Assembly: GCA_003169675.1 (NCBI GenBank)
Contig: PNAT01000133.1
Location: 1 to 62,827, forward strand
Length of the DNA stretch: 62,827 bases
Direction of reading: 5' to 3'
Origin: Acidimicrobiaceae bacterium
Lineage (GTDB): Bacteria > Actinomycetota > Acidimicrobiia > Acidimicrobiales > RAAP-2
The notes under the pieces were generated by a model that made no database searches, was not told the DNA's origin, and saw only the letters and a program-made list of their open reading frames with translations. Positions 48,664 to 56,817 of the stretch are shown here, piece by piece. Every line of letters starts with the position of its first letter. Position 1 is the first letter of the stretch. The translations under genes and the position numbers were made by a program.

Positions 48664-49293
48664 ATGGCAGCCGCAGTCTCTAGCGTGACGCAAGCCATGC
48701 CAGTGCATGGAGAGGCCGGACTGGGACGTGAGGTGGTACTCGTTCCGGTCAAGGGCTTCCAGCAGGCCAAACGACGGCTGGGGACCATTCTGACCGATGC
48801 CAGGCGAGTAGCGCTGGTTCGGTCAATGGCTGAATGCGTGGTGGCCGCCAGCGCGCCCTTGCCGGTGGCGGTGGTGTGTGACGATGTCGAAGTGGCTGAG
48901 TGGGCCGCCGAGCTGGGCGCCACGGTGATGTGGGAGCCCGGGCAAGGGCTCAACGGAGCTGTGCGGTCCGGAGTCGATCAGCTCGCGGCAGCCGGGGTCG
49001 AGTGGGTGATCGTGGCCCATGGCGATCTTCCGCGCGCGCGCGGGTTGGGCTCGTTGGCTCCTTTCGAAGGGGTCATCTTGGTGCCCGACCGGCGCGACGA
49101 TGGCACCAACGTCCTTCGCATACCGGTGGCCTGCGACTTTCAGTTCGCCTACGGACCGGGGTCATTCCGCGCCCATCGGGCCGAAGCAACGCGCCTCGGC
49201 CTCCCGGTCCGCGTGCAACGGATTCCGGCCTTGGCCTATGACGTGGACTGGCCGGCCGATGTAGCAGAGCTGCACGCCGCACCGCAGAGGTAA
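48664..49293 (+). CDS. cofC: 2-phospho-L-lactate guanylyltransferase (coenzyme F420 biosynthesis)
   Basis: VVLVPVKGFQQAKRRLGTILTDARRVALVRSMAECVV; VIVAHGDLPRARGL; VPDRRDDGTNVLRIP; FAYGPGSFRAHRAEA. Confidence 0.92.
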   Translation: MAAAVSSVTQAMPVHGEAGLGREVVLVPVKGFQQAKRRLGTILTDARRVALVRSMAECVVAASAPLPVAVVCDDVEVAEWAAELGATVMWEPGQGLNGAVRSGVDQLAAAGVEWVIVAHGDLPRARGLGSLAPFEGVILVPDRRDDGTNVLRIPVACDFQFAYGPGSFRAHRAEATRLGLPVRVQRIPALAYDVDWPADVAELHAAPQR

Positions 49294-49310
49294 GAAGGCT
49301 CTCAATTGCA

Positions 49311-49338
49311 AAGCCGGGGGCCCTCAAGCCCCCGGCTT
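49311..49338. terminator. Bidirectional intrinsic terminator-like hairpin between convergent genes
   Basis: AAGCCGGGGG-ccctcaag-CCCCCGGCTT, perfect 10-bp stem between cofC (+) and the histone-like gene (-). Confidence 0.85.
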
Positions 49339-49364
49339 CACAAGTTCCAGAAGGAACGAACTGC

Positions 49365-49619
49365 TTAGCGCCGACGCGCTGCCTTGCGGGCTGGTGCACG
49401 ACGCACAGCCTTCTTGGCCGGAGCCCGCTTGACCGCCTTCTTGGCTGCCGGGCGCTTCTTGGCCGGAGCCTTCTTGACGGCCTTCTTGGCTGCCGGGCGC
49501 TTCTTCGCCGGAGCCTTCTTGACGGCCTTCTTGGCTGGGGTCCGCTTGACTGCTTTCTTTGCTGGGGCCCGCTTGACGGCCTTTTTGGCCGGAGCCCTTC
49601 TTTTCGCGGCTACTGCCAC
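49365..49619 (-). CDS. Histone H1-like Lys/Ala/Pro-rich repeat protein
   Basis: 84 aa almost wholly AKKAVKRAPAKKAVKRTPAKKAVKKAPAKKRPAAKK repeats; GTG start with AGGGAGG ribosome-binding site. Confidence 0.85.
   Translation of the reverse strand: MAVAAKRRAPAKKAVKRAPAKKAVKRTPAKKAVKKAPAKKRPAAKKAVKKAPAKKRPAAKKAVKRAPAKKAVRRAPARKAARRR
49400..49600. repeat. Degenerate tandem coding repeats (PAKKAVK / RPAAKKAVKKAPAKK units)
   Basis: Recurring ttcttggccggagcc..cttgacggccttcttggc blocks in the sequence. Confidence 0.85.
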
Positions 49620-50073
49620 AGGTGCACCTCCCTAGGAGCATTGTCACTGCATAGAGGTGAAGCCTGCGCCACGCCAATGTTGGACACCCATCGCCGTGCG
49701 CACTGCCGCACCGATTTCATTTGCACTTGCAACGGCTGACGTCCACGCGGTGAGGTCATCGACTTCCCCTCATTGAGCCAACTCGTTGTATTCACCCGAA
49801 TTGCTTCGTTTGATTGATGTGACTGGACGCCTGATGCCGCGCACATTTGACGATCCGACATCTTCGCCGTGCGCGCTGCACATCTTTGTGTCGCAGCACA
49901 TATCAACCCTCCCAAACACTTCAGGTATGCACATTCTTGGTGGTGAACATGCTCAGGTCAAGCATCCTCTTCGAATGCCGCCATTTTCCCCTCAATCGCG
50001 CGCATCAATGCAAGGAGTTCTCAACATGCAATTGATGCTCAAATTGTTCGCCTGCAAGGACAGCTTTGTCTAC

Positions 50074-50094
50074 TTGTCGCACGAATAGCGACAA
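50074..50094. promoter_or_regulatory. Perfect 7-bp inverted repeat upstream of the VirD4-like gene
   Basis: TTGTCGC-acgaata-GCGACAA read directly. Confidence 0.55.
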
Positions 50095-50109
50095 TGTCCT
50101 ATGGAAATC

Positions 50110-50127
50110 TTGACTCATCACAGTCAA
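50110..50127. promoter_or_regulatory. Perfect 6-bp inverted repeat immediately 5' of the VirD4-like start codon
   Basis: TTGACT-catcac-AGTCAA, 10 nt before the ATG at 50138. Confidence 0.45.
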
Positions 50128-50137
50128 CATCGCGCGT

Positions 50138-51556
50138 ATGGAAGAAGCTCTTCATTCTGAAGTGACACCTGTTGATGCACGCGTGAGTTCAACCAGTTCT
50201 TTGCGCCGGGTCCATCGATATGCGGCACATAGCATTTACTTGGGAACGGGAGCCCAAGGTTGGGCCTGGGCCGGCGCGCAACGCTCAGCCCTCGTGCTCG
50301 GACCATCACGCTCAGGAAAGACATCGTCCCTGGTCATACCCAATATTTTGCTGTCCGATGGCCCCGTTGTTTCTACGTCAACCAAGCCGGACGTCATGCA
50401 CGCCACCGCATCATCACGCCGTCGAGAAGGTTGGGCCTTTCTCTACGATCCGAGCGGAGAGATCGATTGCCCCCGAGATGTGGAACGGATCGGGTGGTCC
50501 CCCCTGACCACGGCGACTGACTGGGATGCCGCGGTGCAGACAGCTGACGCAATGGTGGGGGCGAGCCGTCTGAGTGGAGGATCGCTCTCCATCTCCGCCG
50601 GAGAACACCACTGGACCGAACGGTCCGCCGCGTTGCTCTCACCCCTCCTCCATGCGGCCGCAATTGAGGGTCTGCCCTTGCGGACCCTTTTGCGGTGGAT
50701 TGATCGCCATAATGGCTCCACTCCGTTGCAGATCCTCAATTCGACGATTGGGGAGGATGCCACGGCAACCGACCTTTTGGCCGGCATCGTGAGCACGGAC
50801 GCCCGGGAACAGTCTGGTATCTGGTCCACCGCATCGGGCGTGATGGCCGCCTATCGATCAGAGGGCGCCATGGCATCGACCGTGGCGCCTCCGCTCAATC
50901 TCAGCGAATTCTGTCGCGGTCCGAATACCATGTACATCTGCTCGCCGGGACGGCGGCAACAGCAATTCGCACCGCTGGTGGTGGCCTCGATCGGCGATGT
51001 GAGAGACGCTACGTATGTGCGTGAGCGCGAAGGCGAGCCAATGGCGCCCACCCTCTTCGCTCTCGACGAGGTCGCCAATATTGCACCCATTCCGGATCTC
51101 CCGGCCATGGTGAGTGAGGGAGCCGGACAGGGGCTGTTGGTGCTGGCGTGCCTCCAGGATCTCTCCCAGGCCCGCGGCCGGTGGGGATCCGCGGCGAACG
51201 GCTTCCTGTCGCTCTTCGGCACCACAGTGGTGCTGCCCGGGATTGCCGACACCGCCACGCTGCGGGACCTCAGCGCGCTGGGAGGCGATCATGAAGTGGC
51301 GACGACGACGGTGGGACGTTCGGTGGGCGAGCGGGGCCGCATCCGCCCCTCAAGTTCGGTCGGCACCGTGCGTCTACCCCGCTTCCCCGTCGAGACAATC
51401 GCCCACGGCGCGCCCGGTCAGGCTCTCGTCCTGGGTCCGGACAAAGCCATGGGATCGGTCACCCTCACCCCATCGTTTTCCCACCGCCCGTGGCGCGACT
51501 TGCTGCCTCCGGCGCGTGCGCTTCCGACACGTGAAACGATGGGGCGCGGGCGATGA
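50138..51556 (+). CDS. VirD4/TraG/TraM-recognition-type coupling ATPase
   Basis: Walker A LVLGPSRSGKTSSLVIPNIL, VVSTSTKPDVMHAT, Walker B APTLFALDEVANIAPIPDLP, DLSQARGRWG; no obvious N-terminal TM. Confidence 0.87.
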   Translation: MEEALHSEVTPVDARVSSTSSLRRVHRYAAHSIYLGTGAQGWAWAGAQRSALVLGPSRSGKTSSLVIPNILLSDGPVVSTSTKPDVMHATASSRRREGWAFLYDPSGEIDCPRDVERIGWSPLTTATDWDAAVQTADAMVGASRLSGGSLSISAGEHHWTERSAALLSPLLHAAAIEGLPLRTLLRWIDRHNGSTPLQILNSTIGEDATATDLLAGIVSTDAREQSGIWSTASGVMAAYRSEGAMASTVAPPLNLSEFCRGPNTMYICSPGRRQQQFAPLVVASIGDVRDATYVREREGEPMAPTLFALDEVANIAPIPDLPAMVSEGAGQGLLVLACLQDLSQARGRWGSAANGFLSLFGTTVVLPGIADTATLRDLSALGGDHEVATTTVGRSVGERGRIRPSSSVGTVRLPRFPVETIAHGAPGQALVLGPDKAMGSVTLTPSFSHRPWRDLLPPARALPTRETMGRGR

Positions 51557-51557
51557 G

Positions 51558-52961
51558 TCAACGACCGCGGTCGAGTTCCATGGTCTGTGGTCCCCCTCGA
51601 CCCAACAGCGCACGCGCGGCTTCCACCTGGTGGGCCGTGCGCACGTGGTCGACCAAACGACTGGTAGGGAGTGCGGCAAGACCGCTCGGCCCGTTCCCCA
51701 CGCCGAGTGTGTCCGGTGCCCTCGTGACACCCCATCGTTGTCGGTAGTCATCGATCTCCCGGGCGGCGGCACGCCAGACCGCGTGAGCTCGGGGGTCCAC
51801 CGGCCGCGGTCCGAGTGCGCGCAAGAGGTAACTTCCAGGCACGATAAGACGCCGTTGGAGGACATCTTCGGACACGCCAACCTGAATGGCGTTGGTCGGC
51901 GGCACCCACATATCGGACAATTTCTCCAGGTCATCAGCCGACACGCCATCGCGCGCCGCGGTACCGAAGGCGGTGATCACGTCTCGCCGCCGCGCCCCTC
52001 CGTCCGGCGCCACCGAGAGCGCTGCCGCGAAGTGATGTTCGTTGAAGGACTGCGCTTCCACCTTCCGGCCGAGCACTTCTGTCAGTTCGGACCGCTCCAC
52101 CCCGATGGCGCGGGCACGGTACTCCCACCGCGCGGTGAGGTCCTCGTAGCGGGCGCCAACCTCTTTCGGGGTCCGGGTCACGGCCCAGGCAATGTGGTTG
52201 CCCCGGGCCGAATGCGCCCCCATTTCGGCCATGTGCCGGCGGATATCAGCCGAGCGGGAGGAGAATTCGCCCCGCAGGAGGGGGGACACACCACAGACTT
52301 CGGCGCGTTCTTGGGGGGCCTGGGTCCAGTGGACCCCCAGGCGCGCCGTCATGCCCACACGCAAGTGCGCGTCGTACACCGCCGACGCCGCTTCCCGATG
52401 GGCCGAGATCCCTCGTTGATCACAGGCGCTCCAGCGGCCATCGCCACCGTGCACCAAGCTCGCCATCACGACGTGGCTGTGCAGGTGGGGATCAAGGTTG
52501 CGACTCACTCCATGGGTGAACCAACCTGCCACCGCACCACTCGTCGGCACCACCTCGCGCTGGCCCCCCGCACGCCGGGCCGCCGAGATCCCATGGGCCT
52601 CCATGTACGCCACCGCGCCCCTGACAGCATCAGCGTGCGCCGCCATGATGTGGTGCGCCACGTCCTCACCGCCCAGGGCGAACAGCACGCTGGCCGACTT
52701 CGGCGCGCTGAAGGTCAGGTCGTAGCCGAGCACCGTGGCCCGGTTCGATCGCATCTGCCGCCCGGAGTCCGGGTGGCACCCCTCGAGCACGTTGCGGAAC
52801 TGCAGTGGATCCACCGTGCCACCAAGGCCGAGGCCTTGGGCCGCCTGGCCGATCCACACGCCTTGGCCCGGGAGGGGCGCGAGGGGCACCGGAAGCTCCT
52901 GGGCCAGATCGGTGAGGTAATAGTCCGCCCGGTTCGAGGTGAGGCGGTGGATCCCCAGCAT
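51558..52961 (-). CDS. TrwC/MobF-type conjugative relaxase, relaxase domain only
   Basis: Tyr pair (LTSNRADYYLTDLA), YDLTFSAPKSASVLFALG, His triad NLDPHLHSHVVMASL; no helicase Walker A found in the 467 aa. Confidence 0.9.
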   Translation of the reverse strand: MLGIHRLTSNRADYYLTDLAQELPVPLAPLPGQGVWIGQAAQGLGLGGTVDPLQFRNVLEGCHPDSGRQMRSNRATVLGYDLTFSAPKSASVLFALGGEDVAHHIMAAHADAVRGAVAYMEAHGISAARRAGGQREVVPTSGAVAGWFTHGVSRNLDPHLHSHVVMASLVHGGDGRWSACDQRGISAHREAASAVYDAHLRVGMTARLGVHWTQAPQERAEVCGVSPLLRGEFSSRSADIRRHMAEMGAHSARGNHIAWAVTRTPKEVGARYEDLTARWEYRARAIGVERSELTEVLGRKVEAQSFNEHHFAAALSVAPDGGARRRDVITAFGTAARDGVSADDLEKLSDMWVPPTNAIQVGVSEDVLQRRLIVPGSYLLRALGPRPVDPRAHAVWRAAAREIDDYRQRWGVTRAPDTLGVGNGPSGLAALPTSRLVDHVRTAHQVEAARALLGRGGPQTMELDRGR

Positions 52962-52991
52962 CGAACTCCTCGCTCTAAACTGACTTTTATA

Positions 52992-54941
52992 TCATTCTAT
53001 GTCTTTCTGATAAATCTTCAATACCCTTGAGGCGGCCTGCCCAGCCAGGGCGATCAGTTCGAGCGGGCTCACCACATAGGCCTCTGTCCCCAATTGGAGG
53101 AGCAGGCGCTCGAACCACGCCATGCCGGCCACGTCCAGGACCACGTCGGTGACCATGCCATCGGAGGACCGGCGCACGGCACGCACCGGGACCGATTCGG
53201 CCACCCACTGGGCCCCTAGGCCCGCGTGGAGATGGACTTCTTGGGCACCTGGTCCCGGGATGAAGGCGCCCGCGGCGGGGCGGGTCGTCCGGGGAGCGCC
53301 GGCGCTCGGTCCGTCGTGGGGGCGTACCTCATTGATCCGGTCCACCCGGAAACGCCGCATGTCTCCCGCCCGGTGGCAGTAGGCGTCGAGATACCAGTGC
53401 CCATCCATGGTGATGACCTGGGCCGGCTCGACGACCCGGCTGGTCAACTCGTCCCGCGAGGCGGAGAGGTAGGCGATCTCCAGAAGCCGCCCGGCGTCGG
53501 TGGCCTGGCGGACGGCGGCGAGGTGCTGTGGCGTGTCGACATCGACCCCGACCGCCTCGCGGGAGCCCAGGGCGGCGTCGAGCTTGGCCAGGGCACGGCG
53601 CAGGGAATCATCGTCCGAGCCCGGCACGGCCAGGATGAGACGAGCCGATGCGGCAACGGCAAAACCCTCGGCCGCAGTGAGGCGACGAGGGCGGGCGTAG
53701 TCGGCCGGGAGGAAGGCCCGCACCGAAGTTTCAGACACCTCAATCTCCATCAACGTGTCCGGGGTGTAGGGAGGGACGCCGCAGCACGCCGCCAACTCGA
53801 GCTCCGCCACCAGCTCCTGATCACTCATGCCGAATCGCTGCGCCACCTCGGCAATCGGTGCCTCACCGACCTGAGCCAACCAGCCGACCACCGCCAGCAG
53901 TCGACGCAGGCGGTTGCTCGTGGCGCGGCCGGGAACCGCCCTGACGTCCCCGCCGGGCGATTCAGCATCCAGGGGTGAGGGGAAGGGGGTGGCCTCGTGG
54001 CGCGGCACCGTCATGGTGGCCAGCGCCGTGAGCCACGCCTCCAGGTCGGCCCGGAAATCAGGGGGGGCGAGGATCTCGGCGTGATCGAGCAGCCCGAGGA
54101 CCCATGACCGGATGGCCGGGAACGAGGCCACGGCGAGGGTGAGGTCGACGGATCCGTCGTCGTAGCGGCGATCGACCTTGTCGTGGCCCACCTCTTCGGC
54201 CACGCGAGGACCTTCGAGGGCGTCGACGTGGATCCGCATGACGATGTAGTCCTCACCCCCTGGGCGCCATGGTTCGTCGGGCAACGCCGCGCGCACGTCA
54301 ATCCCCTCCGGGACCGCCGCGCGCCCAGTGGCACCCAGCGTCACGTCACCATCGATGCGGTCGACCCGGAACGTGCGTACGGCGGCGCGGTCCAGATCCC
54401 ACGCCACCAGGTACCAGTGGCCGAAACGGAACCAAAGTCCGACGGGCACCACCCGGCGATCGTCGCCCCGGTAGGCAAAGGTGGCCTCGGTGCGCGTGCG
54501 GACCGCCTCGAAGAGGTCGATGAGAGCGCGTGGCGGTACCAGCGTGGCAATCGGTCGCACGTCGTGCAGGCCGGTGGCGCCCAACTTCAGAAGTGCATCG
54601 CGGCCACTAGGATCGCCCAGGTGAACCCCGGCCACGGCCAGGTGAAGCGCAACCTGCTCATCGGATTCGAGGGCCAGATCCGGCAGGTAAAACGCCTCGC
54701 GATCGATCAAGTACCCGTACTGCTCACGCCCGCTCAGCCTCTGCGTCGTGACGGGGATGCCCTCGTCGCGCAGGAGGCGCTTGTCCCGCTCGAAGGCTTG
54801 GCGCCTCGCTCCAAGGTCGACTGGATAGCCCGGCACCTGAAGGGCGATCGCATCGAGGGTCATGGGAACTGTGGTGTCCAGCAGAACCAAGACGAGGTCC
54901 GTCACCCGCTCGAGCCGGTCAAGTCTGGAGGGTCCGATCAT
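52992..54941 (-). CDS. Fused PafB-PafC-like WYL-domain transcriptional regulator
   Basis: Two successive HTH + WYL-like halves: RLDRLERVTDLVLVLLDT..FRFGHWYLVAWDLDRAAVRTFRVDRI and NRLRRLLAVVGWLAQVGEAPIAEVAQRFGMSDQELVAELELAACCGVPPYTPDTLMEIEV..MDGHWYLDAYCHRAGDMRRFRVDRI. Confidence 0.85.
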   Translation of the reverse strand: MIGPSRLDRLERVTDLVLVLLDTTVPMTLDAIALQVPGYPVDLGARRQAFERDKRLLRDEGIPVTTQRLSGREQYGYLIDREAFYLPDLALESDEQVALHLAVAGVHLGDPSGRDALLKLGATGLHDVRPIATLVPPRALIDLFEAVRTRTEATFAYRGDDRRVVPVGLWFRFGHWYLVAWDLDRAAVRTFRVDRIDGDVTLGATGRAAVPEGIDVRAALPDEPWRPGGEDYIVMRIHVDALEGPRVAEEVGHDKVDRRYDDGSVDLTLAVASFPAIRSWVLGLLDHAEILAPPDFRADLEAWLTALATMTVPRHEATPFPSPLDAESPGGDVRAVPGRATSNRLRRLLAVVGWLAQVGEAPIAEVAQRFGMSDQELVAELELAACCGVPPYTPDTLMEIEVSETSVRAFLPADYARPRRLTAAEGFAVAASARLILAVPGSDDDSLRRALAKLDAALGSREAVGVDVDTPQHLAAVRQATDAGRLLEIAYLSASRDELTSRVVEPAQVITMDGHWYLDAYCHRAGDMRRFRVDRINEVRPHDGPSAGAPRTTRPAAGAFIPGPGAQEVHLHAGLGAQWVAESVPVRAVRRSSDGMVTDVVLDVAGMAWFERLLLQLGTEAYVVSPLELIALAGQAASRVLKIYQKDIE

Positions 54942-54970
54942 CGGGCAGAGCCTACGGCGGTACGTCTTTC

Positions 54971-55843
54971 GTGACCGCACTGGCTCTCGCCTTCGGCTGG
55001 CATCTCCACCTGGCGTGGCTTCTGGTCGTGATCGCCGTCGGTACCGCATACATCCGGGCGACGCAGCGCGTGGGGTGGGAGGCCACCCCACGCCAACGCG
55101 TCCTCTTCCTCGTCGCCGTGGCGCTCCTGTGCATTGCCGTCACGTGGCCATTGGGCGATCTGGCGGCCCACTGGTCGCTCGTGGCCCTGGTGCTCCAGCG
55201 TCTGCTGTTACTCCTGGCCGTGCCTCCGCTGGTCGTGGCCGGGACGCCTCGCCCCATCCTTGCCCGGCTCACCCGCCCGGCCGCGGTCGACGTCTTCCTG
55301 CGCATTGCCGTCAAACCGATACCGGCGATCGCTGTGGTCACCGTGGTGGCGGTTGGCACGTTGACGACCGGGGCCGTCAATCTGGCCTCTCATTCCGACC
55401 TGGCCCGGGTGATCTTTCAGCTTCTCGTCCTGGCCTCGGGTGTGGTCCTCTGGGCCCCCGTCCTCACCGAATTGCCGGGTGTCCGAAGGTTGTCCTCCTT
55501 GGGGCGCGGTGGTTACTTGATCGTCCAGTCGATCGTCCCGAGCTTCCTCTCGGTGGTCTGGATCTTCGCCCGGCGATCGCTCTATCCGTCGTACAGCAAG
55601 GCGGGAACCGTGGCCGGGATGTCGCCCGTGCTCGACCAACAGCTGGCCGGATTCCTGGCCAAGTTCAGCACCATTGCCGTGTTGTGGACCGTGGCCTTCA
55701 TCATCATCCGCCGGTCCCCGGAATTTTCCGGCGGCGAGGACGAGGCCGGGCCGCTCCTGTGGTCCGATGTCGAGCGCGAAATCGAGCGCGCTGATCGCCG
55801 CGAGCGCCGCGGTGGGTCGCCCGGACCTCCCAGCGCAGCATGA
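54971..55843 (+). CDS. Cytochrome c oxidase assembly factor, CtaG/caa3 family
   Basis: Multi-TM; FGWHLHLAWLLVVIAVGTAYIRATQRVGW, AHWSLVALVLQRLLLLLAVPPLVVAGTP. Confidence 0.8.
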   Translation: MTALALAFGWHLHLAWLLVVIAVGTAYIRATQRVGWEATPRQRVLFLVAVALLCIAVTWPLGDLAAHWSLVALVLQRLLLLLAVPPLVVAGTPRPILARLTRPAAVDVFLRIAVKPIPAIAVVTVVAVGTLTTGAVNLASHSDLARVIFQLLVLASGVVLWAPVLTELPGVRRLSSLGRGGYLIVQSIVPSFLSVVWIFARRSLYPSYSKAGTVAGMSPVLDQQLAGFLAKFSTIAVLWTVAFIIIRRSPEFSGGEDEAGPLLWSDVEREIERADRRERRGGSPGPPSAA

Positions 55844-55889
55844 GCGTGGCGCCCTGCTCCAGCCCGCGCCTCTCCGGCGCTCTCGGGCA

Positions 55890-56372
55890 ATGGAAGTAGC
55901 GTTCCATCCTCTTATGCCGTCGGTGAAGGATTCGGAGGAAGCGTGGAGCATCCCCGACGTCTATCTCCTGACGAAACGAAATGCGGGAAGCGTGGCCATA
56001 CCCCATCTGGCCCTCACCTTCGGCACCCGGGGTATTGAGCTGGCCAAGCTTGACGGCGAGGTGGTGTGGCGCTGCACCTGGTCCAAACTGGACGAGCTGT
56101 CAACGGCGGAGCGGACCATCCTTCCCGGCGGGAGACAGGGTGTCGTCGTGGTGATTGCCGAAAACGGCGGTCGCCGGCACCGCCTCGTGCTTCCCACCTA
56201 CGAACCCGATGCTATGGAGGCCAGTGTCCGGGCTCGGGCCGACGCCCACCACGTGAGAACCCACGTCCCTCCGCCTGCCGTGTCGCGCCGGCTCACTTTG
56301 GCCGTGGTGGTGGCTACGATCGCCACCTTGGCGGTGTTGTTCCTCTCCGCCGCCCACGTGCTTCATTTCTGA
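55890..56372 (+). CDS. Conserved hypothetical protein with C-terminal TM helix
   Basis: PH-like soluble region and C-terminal RRLTLAVVVATIATLAVLFLSAAHVL. Confidence 0.6.
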   Translation: MEVAFHPLMPSVKDSEEAWSIPDVYLLTKRNAGSVAIPHLALTFGTRGIELAKLDGEVVWRCTWSKLDELSTAERTILPGGRQGVVVVIAENGGRRHRLVLPTYEPDAMEASVRARADAHHVRTHVPPPAVSRRLTLAVVVATIATLAVLFLSAAHVLHF

Positions 56373-56404
56373 AACGGATCACACCGACTGATCCGGTGGA
56401 AGCC

Positions 56405-56731
56405 TCAGGCGAGTGCGGCGCTCCTGAGTTCGTCAATTGAGAGCTCGGCGGTCTGGTTGCCTCCGCACTGAGGGCATTGCTCGACGTGGCGCCATGAACG
56501 GAGCAGTCGGGATCCTTCGGGGTTCAACAGCACGACGAACGACTCGGATACCGGATCGGTCTCGAGCTCGAAATAGGGCCGCCACGCCGTCGTGGCGGCA
56601 TGGACATCGATGGCCAGGCCTTTCAGGACGCGACGGAACCTGCGCCGATCTGTGTCGAAGATCCAGGTGCTGTGACAGGACTCAAGGATGAAGAGCCCGT
56701 CATCTGTGGGGGGGGCCACAGCAGTGATCAT
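56405..56731 (-). CDS. Conserved hypothetical protein with CPQCGG motif
   Basis: FILESCHSTWIFDTDRRRFRRV... WRHVEQCPQCGGNQT; plausible coding bias. Confidence 0.55.
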   Translation of the reverse strand: MITAVAPPTDDGLFILESCHSTWIFDTDRRRFRRVLKGLAIDVHAATTAWRPYFELETDPVSESFVVLLNPEGSRLLRSWRHVEQCPQCGGNQTAELSIDELRSAALA

Positions 56732-56817
56732 GCCCGATCCGTCGCCCGCTTCGGCGTCGAATTCGGCTCAGGTTCGTTGCGAATTGATGACATTTGGAAC
56801 ATGCCCTGTTTACACGG

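Noticed and set aside
49400-49600. Possible CRISPR or minisatellite array
   Set aside because: The repeats are in-frame coding units (PAKKAVK) without uniform spacers, and no cas genes are in the window.
49786-50088. 100-aa ORF MYSPELLRLIDVTGRLMPRT... in the AT-richer gap
   Set aside because: No recognisable domain or clear RBS; kept only as part of the unexplained interval.
51114-53030. 638-aa ORF on + strand across the T4CP 3' end and the relaxase
   Set aside because: Overlaps two motif-supported genes in other frames; no motifs of its own.
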